From: Acidovorax sp. NO-1
GTDB lineage: Bacteria; Pseudomonadota; Gammaproteobacteria; Burkholderiales; Burkholderiaceae_C
Length of the DNA: 43,917 nucleotides
Assembly (NCBI RefSeq): GCF_000238595.1
Contig: NZ_AGTS01000099.1
Coordinates: 1-43,917, forward strand
Direction: 5' to 3'
How positions within the stretch are numbered: the first letter of the stretch is position 1; every line of letters begins with the position of its first letter. This document shows, piece after piece, positions 20,257 to 28,908 of this stretch. Under the pieces are notes generated by a model. The model searched no databases, was not told where the DNA came from, and saw only the letters and a program-made list of their open reading frames with translations. The position numbers were made by a program, and so were the translations under genes.

Positions 20257-22071
20257 ATGCCCTCACCCCGCAAAGAAGCACTCGCCGACATCCACTATCG
20301 CGTTGAACCGTCGGACCTGCACGCCCACATCTTTCGCGTCACATTGACCATCGCCCGCCCGGCCGCGCAGCAGGAAGTGGCGTTGCCTGTCTGGATTCCG
20401 GGGAGCTATCTGGTGCGGGAGTTTTCCAAGAACCTGCAAGGTCTGGAGGCCCGGCAGGGGAAGCAGCCCGTCAAGCTTACGCAGTGTGACAAGCACCGGT
20501 GGCAAGCCGACTGCGACACGCGCAAACCGCTGGTGTTGTCCTATGCGGTCTGCGCCTACGACACGTCGGTACGCACGTCCTGGCTTGACGCGTCACGCGG
20601 CTTTTTCAACGGCACCAGTCTGTGCCTGCGCGTTGAAGGACAGGAAAAACGCAAGCACACGCTCGACATTGCCAGCACTACCGCCACCGCCGGTTGGTCT
20701 GTCGCTACAGGGCTCTCGCCCCTCAAGACCGACAAGAAGGGTTTTGGTCTGTACGCTGCAGCGACCTACGACGAGCTGGTGGACTGCCCGGTGGAGATGG
20801 GCTCGTTCTGGATCGGCAGGTTTACAGCCTGCGGTGTACCCCACCGCTTCGTGGTGGCCGGAGCCGCGCCTTCTTTCGATGGCAAGCGATTACTGGAAGA
20901 CACCCGCAAGATTTGCGAAACCGCGATCCGCTTCTGGCACGGTGATGGCGACAAGCCACCCTTCAAGAACTACCTGTTCATGCTCAATGCAGTGGGCGAC
21001 GGGTACGGCGGGCTGGAGCACCGCAACTCCACGGCACTCATCTGCGGCCGGCGTGACCTGCCGCGCAGCGGGGAGGCCCGCCCGCAGGAGGGCTATACAA
21101 CCCTTTTGGGGCTGATCAGCCACGAGTATTTCCACACCTGGAACGTCAAGCGGCTGCGGCCGTCGGAGTTCGCAGAATATGACTACACGCGCGAGAACTA
21201 CACCGCGATGCTGTGGTTCTTCGAGGGGTTCACCAGTTATTACGACGATCTGCTGCTGCGGCGCGCGGGGCTGATTGACGATGCGGCTTATCTGAAACTC
21301 ATCACGAAGACCGTGAACCAGGTGCTGCAAACCCCAGGCAGAGCCGTACAGACGGTGGCGCAAGCCAGTTTCGACGCCTGGGTGAAGTACTACCGCCAGG
21401 ACGAAAACACCCCCAACGCCACAGTCAGCTACTACACGAAGGGCTCGCTCGTGGCACTGTGTCTGGACTTGGCGCTCCGCCGGGAGGGGCGCACCACGCT
21501 CGACGATGTGATGCGCGCACTCTGGCAGCGCAGCGCGGGTGGTCCGATGAGCGAAGCAGACCTGCGCACAGTGCTCAAGGATCTTGCGGGCCGCGCGTTG
21601 GATGAGGAACTAGACCACTGGGTGCACAGTACGGCAGAGCTCCCGCTTGCGGAGCTGCTCGCAGCCCAAGGCGTCGCGCTGAAGGACGAAAAACCGCAAC
21701 TGGCCCAGCAGCTGGGTCTGCGCGTGGCGGAGAACCATAGCGTGCACATCAAGACCGTCTTGCGGGGCAGTCCCGCCGAGCGGGCTGGCATGAACGCTGG
21801 CGACGAATGGCTGGGCGTGGAGGTGCAAGGGCAAGGTTGGCGGATCACCAAGCTCGACGATGTTTCCTTCTATACCGGCAGCCACACCAGCCTTGAGGCG
21901 CTGGTGGCTCGCGACGGCCGACTGCTGCGACTGCCGGTGCAGCTCCCTGGCTTGCCGCCAGACACAACCTCCACCAAAGGCCGTCGCCACACGGGCACAT
22001 CCCTTGCGGCTGCAGACACCGTCAGCCTGGGAATTTCGGATGCCGCTGCGCTCAAGCGCTGGCTCGGCTGA
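20257..22071 (+). CDS. M61-family glycyl-aminopeptidase-like protease with PDZ domain
   Basis: This 604-residue zinc metallopeptidase belongs to family M61. The N-terminal beta domain starts with [17 protein letters not shown] and [15 protein letters not shown], which are typical. The gluzincin motif [14 protein letters not shown] has zinc ligands His289 and His293 with catalytic Glu290, and the downstream region includes [17 protein letters not shown]-terminal PDZ domain (about 485-565) includes [20 protein letters not shown]. No signal peptide is evident, so it may be cytoplasmic; the physiological substrate is unknown. The ATG at 20257 is chosen because the upstream in-frame part is low-complexity and overlaps dsbC. 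Confidence 0.9.
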   Translation: MPSPRKEALADIHYRVEPSDLHAHIFRVTLTIARPAAQQEVALPVWIPGSYLVREFSKNLQGLEARQGKQPVKLTQCDKHRWQADCDTRKPLVLSYAVCAYDTSVRTSWLDASRGFFNGTSLCLRVEGQEKRKHTLDIASTTATAGWSVATGLSPLKTDKKGFGLYAAATYDELVDCPVEMGSFWIGRFTACGVPHRFVVAGAAPSFDGKRLLEDTRKICETAIRFWHGDGDKPPFKNYLFMLNAVGDGYGGLEHRNSTALICGRRDLPRSGEARPQEGYTTLLGLISHEYFHTWNVKRLRPSEFAEYDYTRENYTAMLWFFEGFTSYYDDLLLRRAGLIDDAAYLKLITKTVNQVLQTPGRAVQTVAQASFDAWVKYYRQDENTPNATVSYYTKGSLVALCLDLALRREGRTTLDDVMRALWQRSAGGPMSEADLRTVLKDLAGRALDEELDHWVHSTAELPLAELLAAQGVALKDEKPQLAQQLGLRVAENHSVHIKTVLRGSPAERAGMNAGDEWLGVEVQGQGWRITKLDDVSFYTGSHTSLEALVARDGRLLRLPVQLPGLPPDTTSTKGRRHTGTSLAAADTVSLGISDAAALKRWLG

Positions 22072-22144
22072 CACGTGCGAAGCCCGACAGGGTTGGGTAT
22101 ATTCCCCGGGCAGTCATCACCAACCAAACCCCCCAGGAGATTTC

Positions 22145-22924
22145 ATGGCTTACGAAACCATCGAGGTCCGCGTTGAAGCGGACAAGGTCGGCATCATCAC
22201 GCTGAACCGGCCCAAGCAGCTGAACGCGCTCAACGATCAACTCATGAATGAACTGGGCACTGCCCTGCAGGCCTTCGACGCCGACGAAAAAATCGGCTGC
22301 ATGATCATCACAGGTAGCGAAAAGGCCTTTGCAGCGGGTGCGGACATTGGCGCCATGGCCAAGTACAGCTTTGCCGATACCTACAAGGGCGACTACATCA
22401 CCCGCAACTGGGAGGCGATCCGTTCCATCCGCAAACCCGTTATCGCCGCTGTGAGTGGTTTTGCACTGGGCGGAGGCTGCGAGTTGGCCATGATGTGCGA
22501 CTTCATCATTGCGGCTGACAACGCGAGGTTCGGCCAGCCCGAGATCAAACTCGGCGTGATCCCCGGCGCGGGCGGCACGCAGCGCCTGCCGCGCGCCGTG
22601 GGCAAGTCCAAAGCCATGGACATGGCCTTGACAGCCCGCATGATGGATGCGGTCGAAGCGGAGCGTTCCGGACTGGTCAGCCGCGTGGTGCCACACGAGA
22701 AACTGATGGACGAGGCGCTGGGCGCCGCCATCATCATCGCCGGGTTCTCGCAGATTGCCGTGATGGCTGCCAAGGAATCGGTCAATCGCGCCTTCGAGGG
22801 CAGCCTGTCAGACGGTGTGATGTTTGAGCGCCGCCTCTTTCACGCCCTGTTCTCCACCCAGGACCAGAAGGAAGGCATGGACGCGTTCATGAACAAGCGC
22901 GCAGCGAACTTCACACACCAATAA
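22145..22924 (+). CDS. Enoyl-CoA hydratase (crotonase family)
   Basis: This 259-residue crotonase probably hydrates 2-enoyl-CoA to 3-hydroxyacyl-CoA in beta-oxidation or a related acyl-CoA pathway. The oxyanion-hole segments [14 protein letters not shown] (about 60-73) and [16 protein letters not shown] (about 105-120), and the active-site stretch [21 protein letters not shown] with both catalytic-type glutamates, are intact. It therefore looks like a true hydratase rather than an isomerase. AGGAGA seven bases before the ATG fixes the start. The promoter of the following tRNA-Met gene overlaps its last codons. Confidence 0.92.
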   Translation: MAYETIEVRVEADKVGIITLNRPKQLNALNDQLMNELGTALQAFDADEKIGCMIITGSEKAFAAGADIGAMAKYSFADTYKGDYITRNWEAIRSIRKPVIAAVSGFALGGGCELAMMCDFIIAADNARFGQPEIKLGVIPGAGGTQRLPRAVGKSKAMDMALTARMMDAVEAERSGLVSRVVPHEKLMDEALGAAIIIAGFSQIAVMAAKESVNRAFEGSLSDGVMFERRLFHALFSTQDQKEGMDAFMNKRAANFTHQ

Positions 22925-22939
22925 TTTTTGTTCTATAAT
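22910..22939 (+). promoter_or_regulatory. Sigma-70 promoter of tRNA-Met
   Basis: -35 TTCACA (22910-22915) and a perfect -10 TATAAT (22934-22939) with an 18-bp spacer. The -35 lies in the last codons of the crotonase gene. The predicted start is about 4 bp before the tRNA. Confidence 0.8.
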
Positions 22940-22949
22940 ATGGGGCTTC

Positions 22950-23026
22950 GGTCGTATAGCTCAGTTGGTTAGAGCGCAGCATTCATAATGCTGATGTCGG
23001 TGGTTCAAGTCCACCTACGACCACCA
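22950..23026 (+). tRNA. tRNA-Met (anticodon CAU)
   Basis: A 77-base cloverleaf with acceptor GGTCGTA/TACGACC, D-loop AGCTCAGTTGGTTAGAGC, anticodon stem CAGCA/TGCTG with loop TTCATAA, T-arm GGTGG TTCAAGT CCACC, discriminator A and an encoded CCA. The loop reads CAT. It lacks the three G-C pairs of the initiator anticodon stem, so it is elongator Met; a lysidine-modified tRNA-Ile(CAU) is the remaining alternative. Confidence 0.95.
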
Positions 23027-23031
23027 AATCC

Positions 23032-23066
23032 AAACCCACAGTGTGGCAACACACTGTGGGTTTTTC
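23032..23066 (+). terminator. Intrinsic terminator after tRNA-Met
   Basis: A perfect 14-bp stem (AAACCCACAGTGTG and its complement) closed by a GCAA tetraloop and followed by a T-run, starting 5 bp after the tRNA CCA end. Confidence 0.93.
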
Positions 23067-23199
23067 TTTGGAGCCATGCGCTCCTGGGGCCCATGTGTTT
23101 CAACATGCCCAGGCAGATGCCTGCCCGTTTGAGGGATTTGCGCGCCCCAAATTTCGGGTACGCCCTAGAATTCCTTTCTTCAGCCCCTGGATGTAAACC

Positions 23200-23637
23200 A
23201 TGAACCGCTGCCCCACCGCCCTTCCTCTCAAGCCGCGCCTCGCCCACTATGTTGTGGCCGCAGGCATCGCCTGCGCTTTCATCGCAACGGCTTTGCCCCT
23301 TGCGGCCCAGGTACAGCCTGGGCTGGGAGGCACGCGCACATTCCCCGATGCAGCCCTGCGCGGGACGCTGACTCTCAACACGATCTCCGAAGCCACACTC
23401 AATGGCCGCACGATCCGCGTGGCGCCTGGCATGCGCCTGCTGAGTCCTCAGAACACACTGGTCATGATGCACGGGGTGCTTGGGCAGAGCTACAAGGTGA
23501 ACTACGTCATCGAAAACAGCACCGGCATGCTGCTGACCGCCTGGATACTGACCGAGGGCGAGGCGGCACAGCCCCGCAAAGGCAGTGACGCCGTCGAGCG
23601 CAACTACCGCGCCGAATCCGACGCCGTCCGCAACTAG
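23200..23637 (+). CDS. Small exported protein of unknown function
   Basis: I do not recognise a characterised family. The 145-residue product has a Sec signal (basic start, hydrophobic segment about 20-35, cleavage after LAAQ or nearby). The mature part of about 108 residues is rich in beta-type sequence: GTLTLNTISEATLNGRTIRVAPGMRLLS, then LVMMHGVLGQSYKVNYVIENSTGMLLTAWILT. The tail is charged and has no cysteine. It looks like a small periplasmic beta-barrel-type domain. It stands alone between the tRNA terminator and miaB. Confidence 0.75.
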   Translation: MNRCPTALPLKPRLAHYVVAAGIACAFIATALPLAAQVQPGLGGTRTFPDAALRGTLTLNTISEATLNGRTIRVAPGMRLLSPQNTLVMMHGVLGQSYKVNYVIENSTGMLLTAWILTEGEAAQPRKGSDAVERNYRAESDAVRN

Positions 23638-23763
23638 GCAAACCGGGCTCCCCTGCACGCTGCGGACCTTCGCGTGACGATGGCAGCAGCGCACGGCAGG
23701 CGCCGCGCCGCCGTTTTTCCCTGTTCGCCCACCGTTTTATTGCCCTTTCCTGCGAGCCTCGCC

Positions 23764-25107
23764 ATGGCCAAAAAAGTCTTCATCAAAACCTTCGGCTGCC
23801 AGATGAACGAGTACGACTCGGACAAGATGGCCGACGTGCTCCATGCTGCACAAGGCTACGAGCCGACGCAGAACGTGGACGAGGCCGACCTCATCCTCTT
23901 CAACACCTGTTCGGTGCGTGAGAAGGCGCAGGAGAAGGTTTTCAGCGACCTGGGCCGCATCAAGCACCTGAAGGCACGTGGCGTGAAGATTGGCGTGGGC
24001 GGCTGTGTGGCCAGCCAGGAAGGCGCCGAGATCATCAAGCGCGCCCCGTATGTGGACGTGGTGTTTGGCCCCCAGACCCTGCACCGCCTGCCCGAGATGC
24101 TGAACCAGCGCGAGCGCCTGGACAAACCGCAGGTGGACATCAGCTTCCCTGAGATCGAGAAGTTCGACCACCTGCCGCCCGCCCGAGTGGAGGGCGCCTC
24201 GGCCTTTGTGTCCATCATGGAAGGCTGCAGCAAATACTGCAGCTACTGCGTGGTTCCCTACACCCGGGGCGAAGAGGTGAGCCGCCCGTTTGACGACGTG
24301 CTGGTGGAAGTGGCAGGGCTGGCCGACCAGGGGGTGAAGGAAATCACCCTGCTGGGCCAGAACGTGAACGCCTACCTGGGCAAGATGGGGGGCACGGCCG
24401 AGATTGCCGACTTTGCGCTGCTGCTCGAATACGTGTCCGACATCCCGGGCATTGAGCGCATCCGCTACACCACCAGCCACCCCAATGAGTTCACGCCCCG
24501 ACTGATCGAGGCCTATGCCAAGCTGCCCAAGCTGGCCAGCCACCTGCACCTGCCCGTGCAGCACGGCAGCGACCGCATTCTGATGGCCATGAAGCGCGGC
24601 TACACCGCCATGGAATACAAGAGCACGGTGCGCAAGCTGCGCGCCATCCGCCCCGACCTGGCCATGAGCAGCGACTTCATCGTGGGCTTCCCCGGCGAAA
24701 CCGAAGACGACTTCAACAAGATGATGAAGTTGATTGACGACATCCACTTTGACAACAGCTTCAGCTTCATCTTCAGCCCCCGCCCCGGCACCCCAGCGGC
24801 TGGCCTGCACGACGACACGCCGCACGACGTAAAGCTGCGCCGCCTGCAGCACCTTCAAGGCGTCATCAACGCCAACATCAAGTCCATCAGCGAGAGCCGC
24901 GTGGGCACGGTGCAGCGCATTCTGGTGGAAGGCGCTTCCAAGCGCGATACCACCGAGCTGATGGGCCGTACCGAATGCAACCGCGTGGTCAACTTTGTGG
25001 GCCAGCCGCGCCTGGTAGGCCAGATGGTGGACGTGACCATCACCGAGGCCAAGGCCTACACGCTGCGCGGTGAAGTGTGCACCCGCGAGGCGGCAGTCGC
25101 AGCCTGA
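23764..25107 (+). CDS. miaB: tRNA-2-methylthio-N6-dimethylallyladenosine synthase
   Basis: MiaB is a radical-SAM methylthiotransferase that modifies i6A37 of tRNAs reading UNN codons. The 447-residue product has the N-terminal UPF0004 domain, whose three cysteines hold one iron-sulfur cluster: [13 protein letters not shown] (Cys12), NTCSVREKA (Cys49) and GGCVASQEG (about 81). The radical-SAM triad is [17 protein letters not shown], and a C-terminal TRAM domain (about 378-440) is present. The frame is open upstream, but ATG 23764 gives the canonical [15 protein letters not shown] start. It lies only 22 bp upstream of the glrK-type kinase gene and may be cotranscribed with it. Confidence 0.97.
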   Translation: MAKKVFIKTFGCQMNEYDSDKMADVLHAAQGYEPTQNVDEADLILFNTCSVREKAQEKVFSDLGRIKHLKARGVKIGVGGCVASQEGAEIIKRAPYVDVVFGPQTLHRLPEMLNQRERLDKPQVDISFPEIEKFDHLPPARVEGASAFVSIMEGCSKYCSYCVVPYTRGEEVSRPFDDVLVEVAGLADQGVKEITLLGQNVNAYLGKMGGTAEIADFALLLEYVSDIPGIERIRYTTSHPNEFTPRLIEAYAKLPKLASHLHLPVQHGSDRILMAMKRGYTAMEYKSTVRKLRAIRPDLAMSSDFIVGFPGETEDDFNKMMKLIDDIHFDNSFSFIFSPRPGTPAAGLHDDTPHDVKLRRLQHLQGVINANIKSISESRVGTVQRILVEGASKRDTTELMGRTECNRVVNFVGQPRLVGQMVDVTITEAKAYTLRGEVCTREAAVAA

Positions 25108-25129
25108 CGCGCACCCGGCACCCGTGGCA

Positions 25130-26593
25130 ATGACGGCAGACACCCCGCCAAGCGCGGATCTTCGCAAAGCCGACGGCCCTCTGCACGGCCTCTCGTTCCA
25201 GCAGCTTTTGCTGCTGGCCTTCCTGCTCATAGCGGGACTGCTGGGGGTCAGCTCGTTGCGGGCGCTGTACACCCTGGAACAGCTCATGGTGCAAAGCCGG
25301 CTTGGTGCCGCCGAGGCCACCATGCTCAGCACAGCGGCCCAGGCTTTGAACCAGCGCGGGCAGGCCTTGGAACGCGCGGCACGCCAGTCCCTGGTGCTGC
25401 GGGATGCACCGCTGCGGCGCAGCTTCAACGAAATGTCCGTAGAGGCACAAGCCGTTCTCGACCAGTTGCACCAGGGCGGCCTTCCCGAAGAACAGGCCAG
25501 CCAGTGGCGTGCGCATCTCGACGCCGTGAAGGTACTGCTGGATGCACCGCCGGAACGGGCCCTGGAAAACGAGCAACGGGTAGCGGAAGAATTTGTCATG
25601 CTCGAAGCGCTGCATGCTGCCATCGTGCAATCGGTCCAGGACATCAATGCGCAACGCAACCGCGCACTGCAGCACCGGGTGGAAGCGAGCCGCCGCAACG
25701 TGACGCACCAGGTGGTAGGGGTGATCGTCCTGGCGCTCGTCCTGGCCCTGGCGCTGGGCATCTGGCTTGCGCGTCCATTCAAGCGGCTGGAAGGCACGAT
25801 TCGGCGGTTGGGCGAGAACCAGCTTGAAGCGCCCGTGGTGATCTCCGGCCCCGACGACGTACGCCGCGTGGGGCAGCAGCTGGAATGGCTGCGCCTGAGG
25901 CTGCTGGAACTGGATTCCGACAAGGCCCGCTTCCTGCGTCATGTCTCGCACGAACTCAAGACGCCGCTGGCCGCGATGCGCGAGGGCGTGGCGCTGCTGC
26001 AGGACGGTGTGACCGGCGAGCTCACTGCCGGCCAGCGCGAAGTCACACAGATCCTCCACCACAACACGCTGGTTTTGCAAGGTGAGATTGAAGCCTTGCT
26101 GCGCTTTAACGCTGCAGCCTTTGAGGCACGCCAGCTGCAGCGGCGCGACACCGACCTGCTCGCACTGCTGGAAGCCCAGGTGGAAGCCCAGCGGCTGCAA
26201 TGGCAGGCGCGGGGCCTGCGGGTGCTGGTGGAAGGATCCGCCATCTTGCTGCCCGTGGATGCCGACAAAATCGCCTCGGCAGTCAGCAACCTGCTGTCCA
26301 ACGCCATTCGTTTCTCGCCCAAAGGGGGAACGGTGCGGCTATCCCTCTCCCGCCATGCAGACTGCGTGCGCGTGGACGTTTCGGACCAGGGCCCCGGCGT
26401 GGCCGAGGCCGACCGCGACCGCGTGTTCGAACCGTTTTACCGTGGCATCCGCCAGCCAGACGACGCAGTGCGCGGCACTGGCATCGGGCTTTCGATCGTC
26501 CAAGAGTACATCGTCGCCCACGGTGGCAATGTAAGGCTCGTTCAGGATGGTGTTCACTCTTTCTTTCGCATGGAACTACCGCATGCCGCTTAG
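25130..26593 (+). CDS. glrK: Envelope-stress sensor histidine kinase, GlrK/QseE type
   Basis: This 487-residue inner-membrane histidine kinase has a first membrane helix at about 22-45 (LLLLAFLLIAGLLGVSSL), a helical periplasmic sensor region (about 46-195), a second helix (VVGVIVLALVLALALGIWLA, about 198-217) followed by HAMP, then the H-box FLRHVSHELKTPLAAMREG (phosphorylated His near 273). The ATPase domain has an N-box LSNAIRFSPKGG, DQGPGVAEADRDRVFEPF and GTGIGLSIV. The gene order kinase, lipoprotein, sigma-54 response regulator is that of E. coli glrK-qseG-glrR, which supports the name more than the kinase sequence alone does. It overlaps qseG by 11 bp. Confidence 0.88.
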   Translation: MTADTPPSADLRKADGPLHGLSFQQLLLLAFLLIAGLLGVSSLRALYTLEQLMVQSRLGAAEATMLSTAAQALNQRGQALERAARQSLVLRDAPLRRSFNEMSVEAQAVLDQLHQGGLPEEQASQWRAHLDAVKVLLDAPPERALENEQRVAEEFVMLEALHAAIVQSVQDINAQRNRALQHRVEASRRNVTHQVVGVIVLALVLALALGIWLARPFKRLEGTIRRLGENQLEAPVVISGPDDVRRVGQQLEWLRLRLLELDSDKARFLRHVSHELKTPLAAMREGVALLQDGVTGELTAGQREVTQILHHNTLVLQGEIEALLRFNAAAFEARQLQRRDTDLLALLEAQVEAQRLQWQARGLRVLVEGSAILLPVDADKIASAVSNLLSNAIRFSPKGGTVRLSLSRHADCVRVDVSDQGPGVAEADRDRVFEPFYRGIRQPDDAVRGTGIGLSIVQEYIVAHGGNVRLVQDGVHSFFRMELPHAA

Positions 26594-27281
26594 TTGTCTT
26601 CCTGTCTGCTTCACAGGCACAGGCCCGTCGGGCTTCTCAGCACGGCTGTTGTTGCTCACTGCATCCCTGGCGCTGGCCGGCTGCAAGGCTGCTGCACCCC
26701 AGGCGCTGGCAGCGCCTGTGCCGCCCATGACCACGACCGCGGTAAAGCCGGAGCCCGTAGAGGCCCCGCAGCTTCCGGAGGGCGCACAAGTGGAATCGGC
26801 CTCCAGAGAGCCCGCTGGTACGGTGCCGCCAGGTGACGTGCTGGCACAGACAGACCGCATTGTGCGGATGGCACCCGCCGATCTGACCAAAGAGATTGCC
26901 CGACTGGGCGAGGCGGAAGACGCCTTGACGGAAAACCCGCTTCTTCTGGCTGTCGCCTTGGCCCAGACGCGCCAGCCCGTCGATACGGCCCGTGCCCTGG
27001 GCCTGACGCAGCGCGTATTGGGCAACTCCACTGCGGCTGCGCAGGCGCTGCACCCGCTGGCGCGTCTCCTGGAGTCACGGCTTCTGCAACAACGCAGGCT
27101 GGAAGAGCAACTGGAGCGCCAAACCCAGCAATTGCGCGACGCTCAGCGCCGCAACGACCAGCTCAACGAGCGGCTGGAGGCCGTGCGTGCCATCGAACGC
27201 AGCCTGACCACGCGACCTGCTCCGCTTCCTGCAGCGCCCGCCCCGCCTGCGGGCAGCAGCCCCCAGCGAACCACGCCCTGA
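26583..27281 (+). CDS. qseG: QseG/YfhG-like outer-membrane lipoprotein
   Basis: This 232-residue lipoprotein has a signal segment FSARLLLLTASLALAGC with lipobox LAGC (Cys near residue 34). A Pro/Ala-rich linker follows, then a helical region ending in a Gln/Arg-rich coiled coil (RLLQQRRLEEQLERQTQQLRD and onward). In E. coli the product of the middle gene is the lipoprotein QseG, which interacts with the kinase QseE/GlrK; position and lipidation support the same role here, although sequence identity looks low. An ATG 36 bases upstream (26547) is also possible; 26583 gives a more normal signal peptide and overlaps the kinase stop. Confidence 0.75.
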   Translation: MPLSCLPVCFTGTGPSGFSARLLLLTASLALAGCKAAAPQALAAPVPPMTTTAVKPEPVEAPQLPEGAQVESASREPAGTVPPGDVLAQTDRIVRMAPADLTKEIARLGEAEDALTENPLLLAVALAQTRQPVDTARALGLTQRVLGNSTAAAQALHPLARLLESRLLQQRRLEEQLERQTQQLRDAQRRNDQLNERLEAVRAIERSLTTRPAPLPAAPAPPAGSSPQRTTP

Positions 27282-27311
27282 CCTTGCCGCAAGGTGTTAA
27301 AGGAAACCGCC

Positions 27312-28727
27312 ATGGCAGCCGCCCCCATTCCATCCCGCACAGCGCCGCGTTCCCGCATCCTTGTCGTGGACGACGACCCTGACATGCTGCGGCTCTTGTC
27401 GCTGCGCCTGCAGGCCGCGGGGTACGACGTAGTGGCCGTGGGCTCGGCAGAGGCGGCTCTGGCCCAGCTGGACATGGCGCGCCCGCAGCTCGTGCTGAGC
27501 GATGTCCGCCTGCCGGGGCGCGACGGCCTTGCACTGTTCGACGAAGTGCGGTCACGACACCCTTCGCTGCCTGTCATCCTGCTCACAGCCCACGGCACCA
27601 TTCCTGATGCGGTGGAAGCCACTTCGCGGGGCGTTTTCACCTACCTCACCAAGCCATACGACGGCAAGGAACTTCTGGAAAAGATTGCCCAGGCGCTGGC
27701 GTTGGGGGCGCCCGCGGTTGAGCAAGCCCATGCCAACGAAGCCTGGCGCGCCGACATCGTGAGCCGGTCCAACCGGATGACCGACTTGCTGGCCGAGGCC
27801 TACATGGTGGCGCAGTCGGACGCCAGCGTTCTGCTGCTGGGCGATAGCGGCTCGGGCAAGGAGCTGCTGGCGCAGGCCATCCACCGTGCCAGCCCCCGTG
27901 CACGCAGTCCCTTTGTGGCGGTCAACTGCGGCGCCATTCCCGAGGCCCTGCTCGAATCCGAACTGTTCGGCCACGTCAAAGGCGCCTTCACCGATGCGGT
28001 GAGCAACCGCATGGGCCTTTTCCAGACCGCGGAAGGCGGCACGGTGCTGCTCGACGAGATTGGCGACATGCCGCCCGCCCTGCAGGTGAAGCTGCTGCGG
28101 GTGCTGCAAGAGCGCGCGGTGCGCCCCGTGGGCGCCAGCCAGTCCATTCCCATCAACGTGCGCATCATTTCGGCGACCCACCGCGACCTCGAAGCGGCCA
28201 TGGCCACGGCCCAGTTCCGCGAAGACCTGTACTACCGGCTAAATGTGGTCACACTGGCACTGCCCACCCTCGCAGACCGGCGCGAAGACATCGCGTTGCT
28301 GGCCAACCACTTTCTGGACAAGCTCGCGCGCAAGTACGGCAAGCGCTTGTCTGGCTTTGCGCCCGAGGCGCTCAAGGCCCTCACCCTGGCCGCATGGCCT
28401 GGCAACGTGCGCCAGCTTTACAACGTGGTCGAGCAGGTGTGCGCACTGTCCACCACGCCTCTGGTGCCCCTGACGCTGGTGCAGCGCGCGCTGCGCACGC
28501 CGTCTACGCAGGTGCTGAGTTTTGCCGAGGCCCGGCAAAGATTTGAACGCGAGTACCTGGTGGGCCTGCTCAAGATGACGGACGGCAACGTGGCCGACGC
28601 CGCGCGGCTGGCCCAGCGCAACCGCACCGAGTTCTACCGGCTGCTGCAAAAGCACGCACTGACCGCCGGAAACTTCAAGAACGATGGGCCAGACAGCGAT
28701 GACGTCGCTGATCAGCGACACGATTAA
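27312..28727 (+). CDS. glrR: Sigma-54-dependent response regulator, GlrR/QseF type
   Basis: This 471-residue NtrC-type activator has a receiver domain (about 14-125) with phosphoacceptor Asp64, acidic DDD at 20-22 and Lys in TKPYD. The HGTIPDAVEATSRGVF stretch is close to E. coli GlrR. The AAA+ domain has Walker A GDSGSGKE, the loop motif GAFTDA at 224-229, where GAFTGA is usual, Walker B VLLDEIGD and the REDLYYRLNVV segment. The C-terminal Fis-type HTH ends about 454. The unconserved tail after it contains one of two palindromes resembling GlrR binding sites. AAGGAAA eight bases before the ATG at 27312 supports the start. opgGH lies downstream behind a sigma-54 promoter, the probable direct target (inference). 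Confidence 0.9.
   Translation: MAAAPIPSRTAPRSRILVVDDDPDMLRLLSLRLQAAGYDVVAVGSAEAALAQLDMARPQLVLSDVRLPGRDGLALFDEVRSRHPSLPVILLTAHGTIPDAVEATSRGVFTYLTKPYDGKELLEKIAQALALGAPAVEQAHANEAWRADIVSRSNRMTDLLAEAYMVAQSDASVLLLGDSGSGKELLAQAIHRASPRARSPFVAVNCGAIPEALLESELFGHVKGAFTDAVSNRMGLFQTAEGGTVLLDEIGDMPPALQVKLLRVLQERAVRPVGASQSIPINVRIISATHRDLEAAMATAQFREDLYYRLNVVTLALPTLADRREDIALLANHFLDKLARKYGKRLSGFAPEALKALTLAAWPGNVRQLYNVVEQVCALSTTPLVPLTLVQRALRTPSTQVLSFAEARQRFEREYLVGLLKMTDGNVADAARLAQRNRTEFYRLLQKHALTAGNFKNDGPDSDDVADQRHD
28703..28720. promoter_or_regulatory. Candidate GlrR enhancer site 1
   Basis: CGTC-GCTGATCAGC-GACA contains a perfect 16-bp palindrome and matches TGTC-N10-GACA in 7 of 8 fixed positions. It lies in the last codons of glrR, in the unconserved tail, about 196 bp upstream of the predicted opgG transcription start. 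Confidence 0.6.
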
Positions 28728-28769
28728 GTTGTTGATTTGATTAATTTTTTCCCCATCGGCCGGCCTTGA

Positions 28770-28787
28770 CGTCGCCATACGGCGACA
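28770..28787. promoter_or_regulatory. Candidate GlrR enhancer site 2
   Basis: CGTC-GCCATACGGC-GACA has perfect 6-bp arms GTCGCC/GGCGAC and again 7 of 8 positions of TGTC-N10-GACA. It is 67 bp downstream of site 1 and about 129 bp upstream of the predicted start. Confidence 0.65.
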
Positions 28788-28849
28788 AAAACCCGGGGTT
28801 TGCCCGCCAATCTGCAACCCGCACAACTGCTTACATGCGGTCAACGTCC

Positions 28850-28862
28850 TAACTCATTGATT
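28850..28862 (-). promoter_or_regulatory. Candidate IHF site upstream of opgG
   Basis: On the minus strand AATCAATGAGTTA fits the IHF core consensus WATCAANNNNTTR at every fixed position. It lies between the enhancer-like palindromes and the -24/-12 promoter, where DNA bending is needed. Confidence 0.6.
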
Positions 28863-28881
28863 TAAAACAGTTTTTTGAAGC

Positions 28882-28897
28882 TGGCACAGGGTTTGCC
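28882..28897 (+). promoter_or_regulatory. Sigma-54 (-24/-12) promoter of opgGH
   Basis: TGGCACAGGGTTTGCC matches the sigma-54 consensus TGGCAC-N5-TTGC exactly in both blocks and their spacing. The predicted transcription start is 28908, one base before the opgG ATG. Confidence 0.75.
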
Positions 28898-28908
28898 CTA
28901 GTCTCAGC

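Noticed and set aside
22098..22103. TATATT as a -10 for the crotonase gene
   Set aside because: The nearest -35-like CTGACA is 24 bp away, too far for a sigma-70 promoter.
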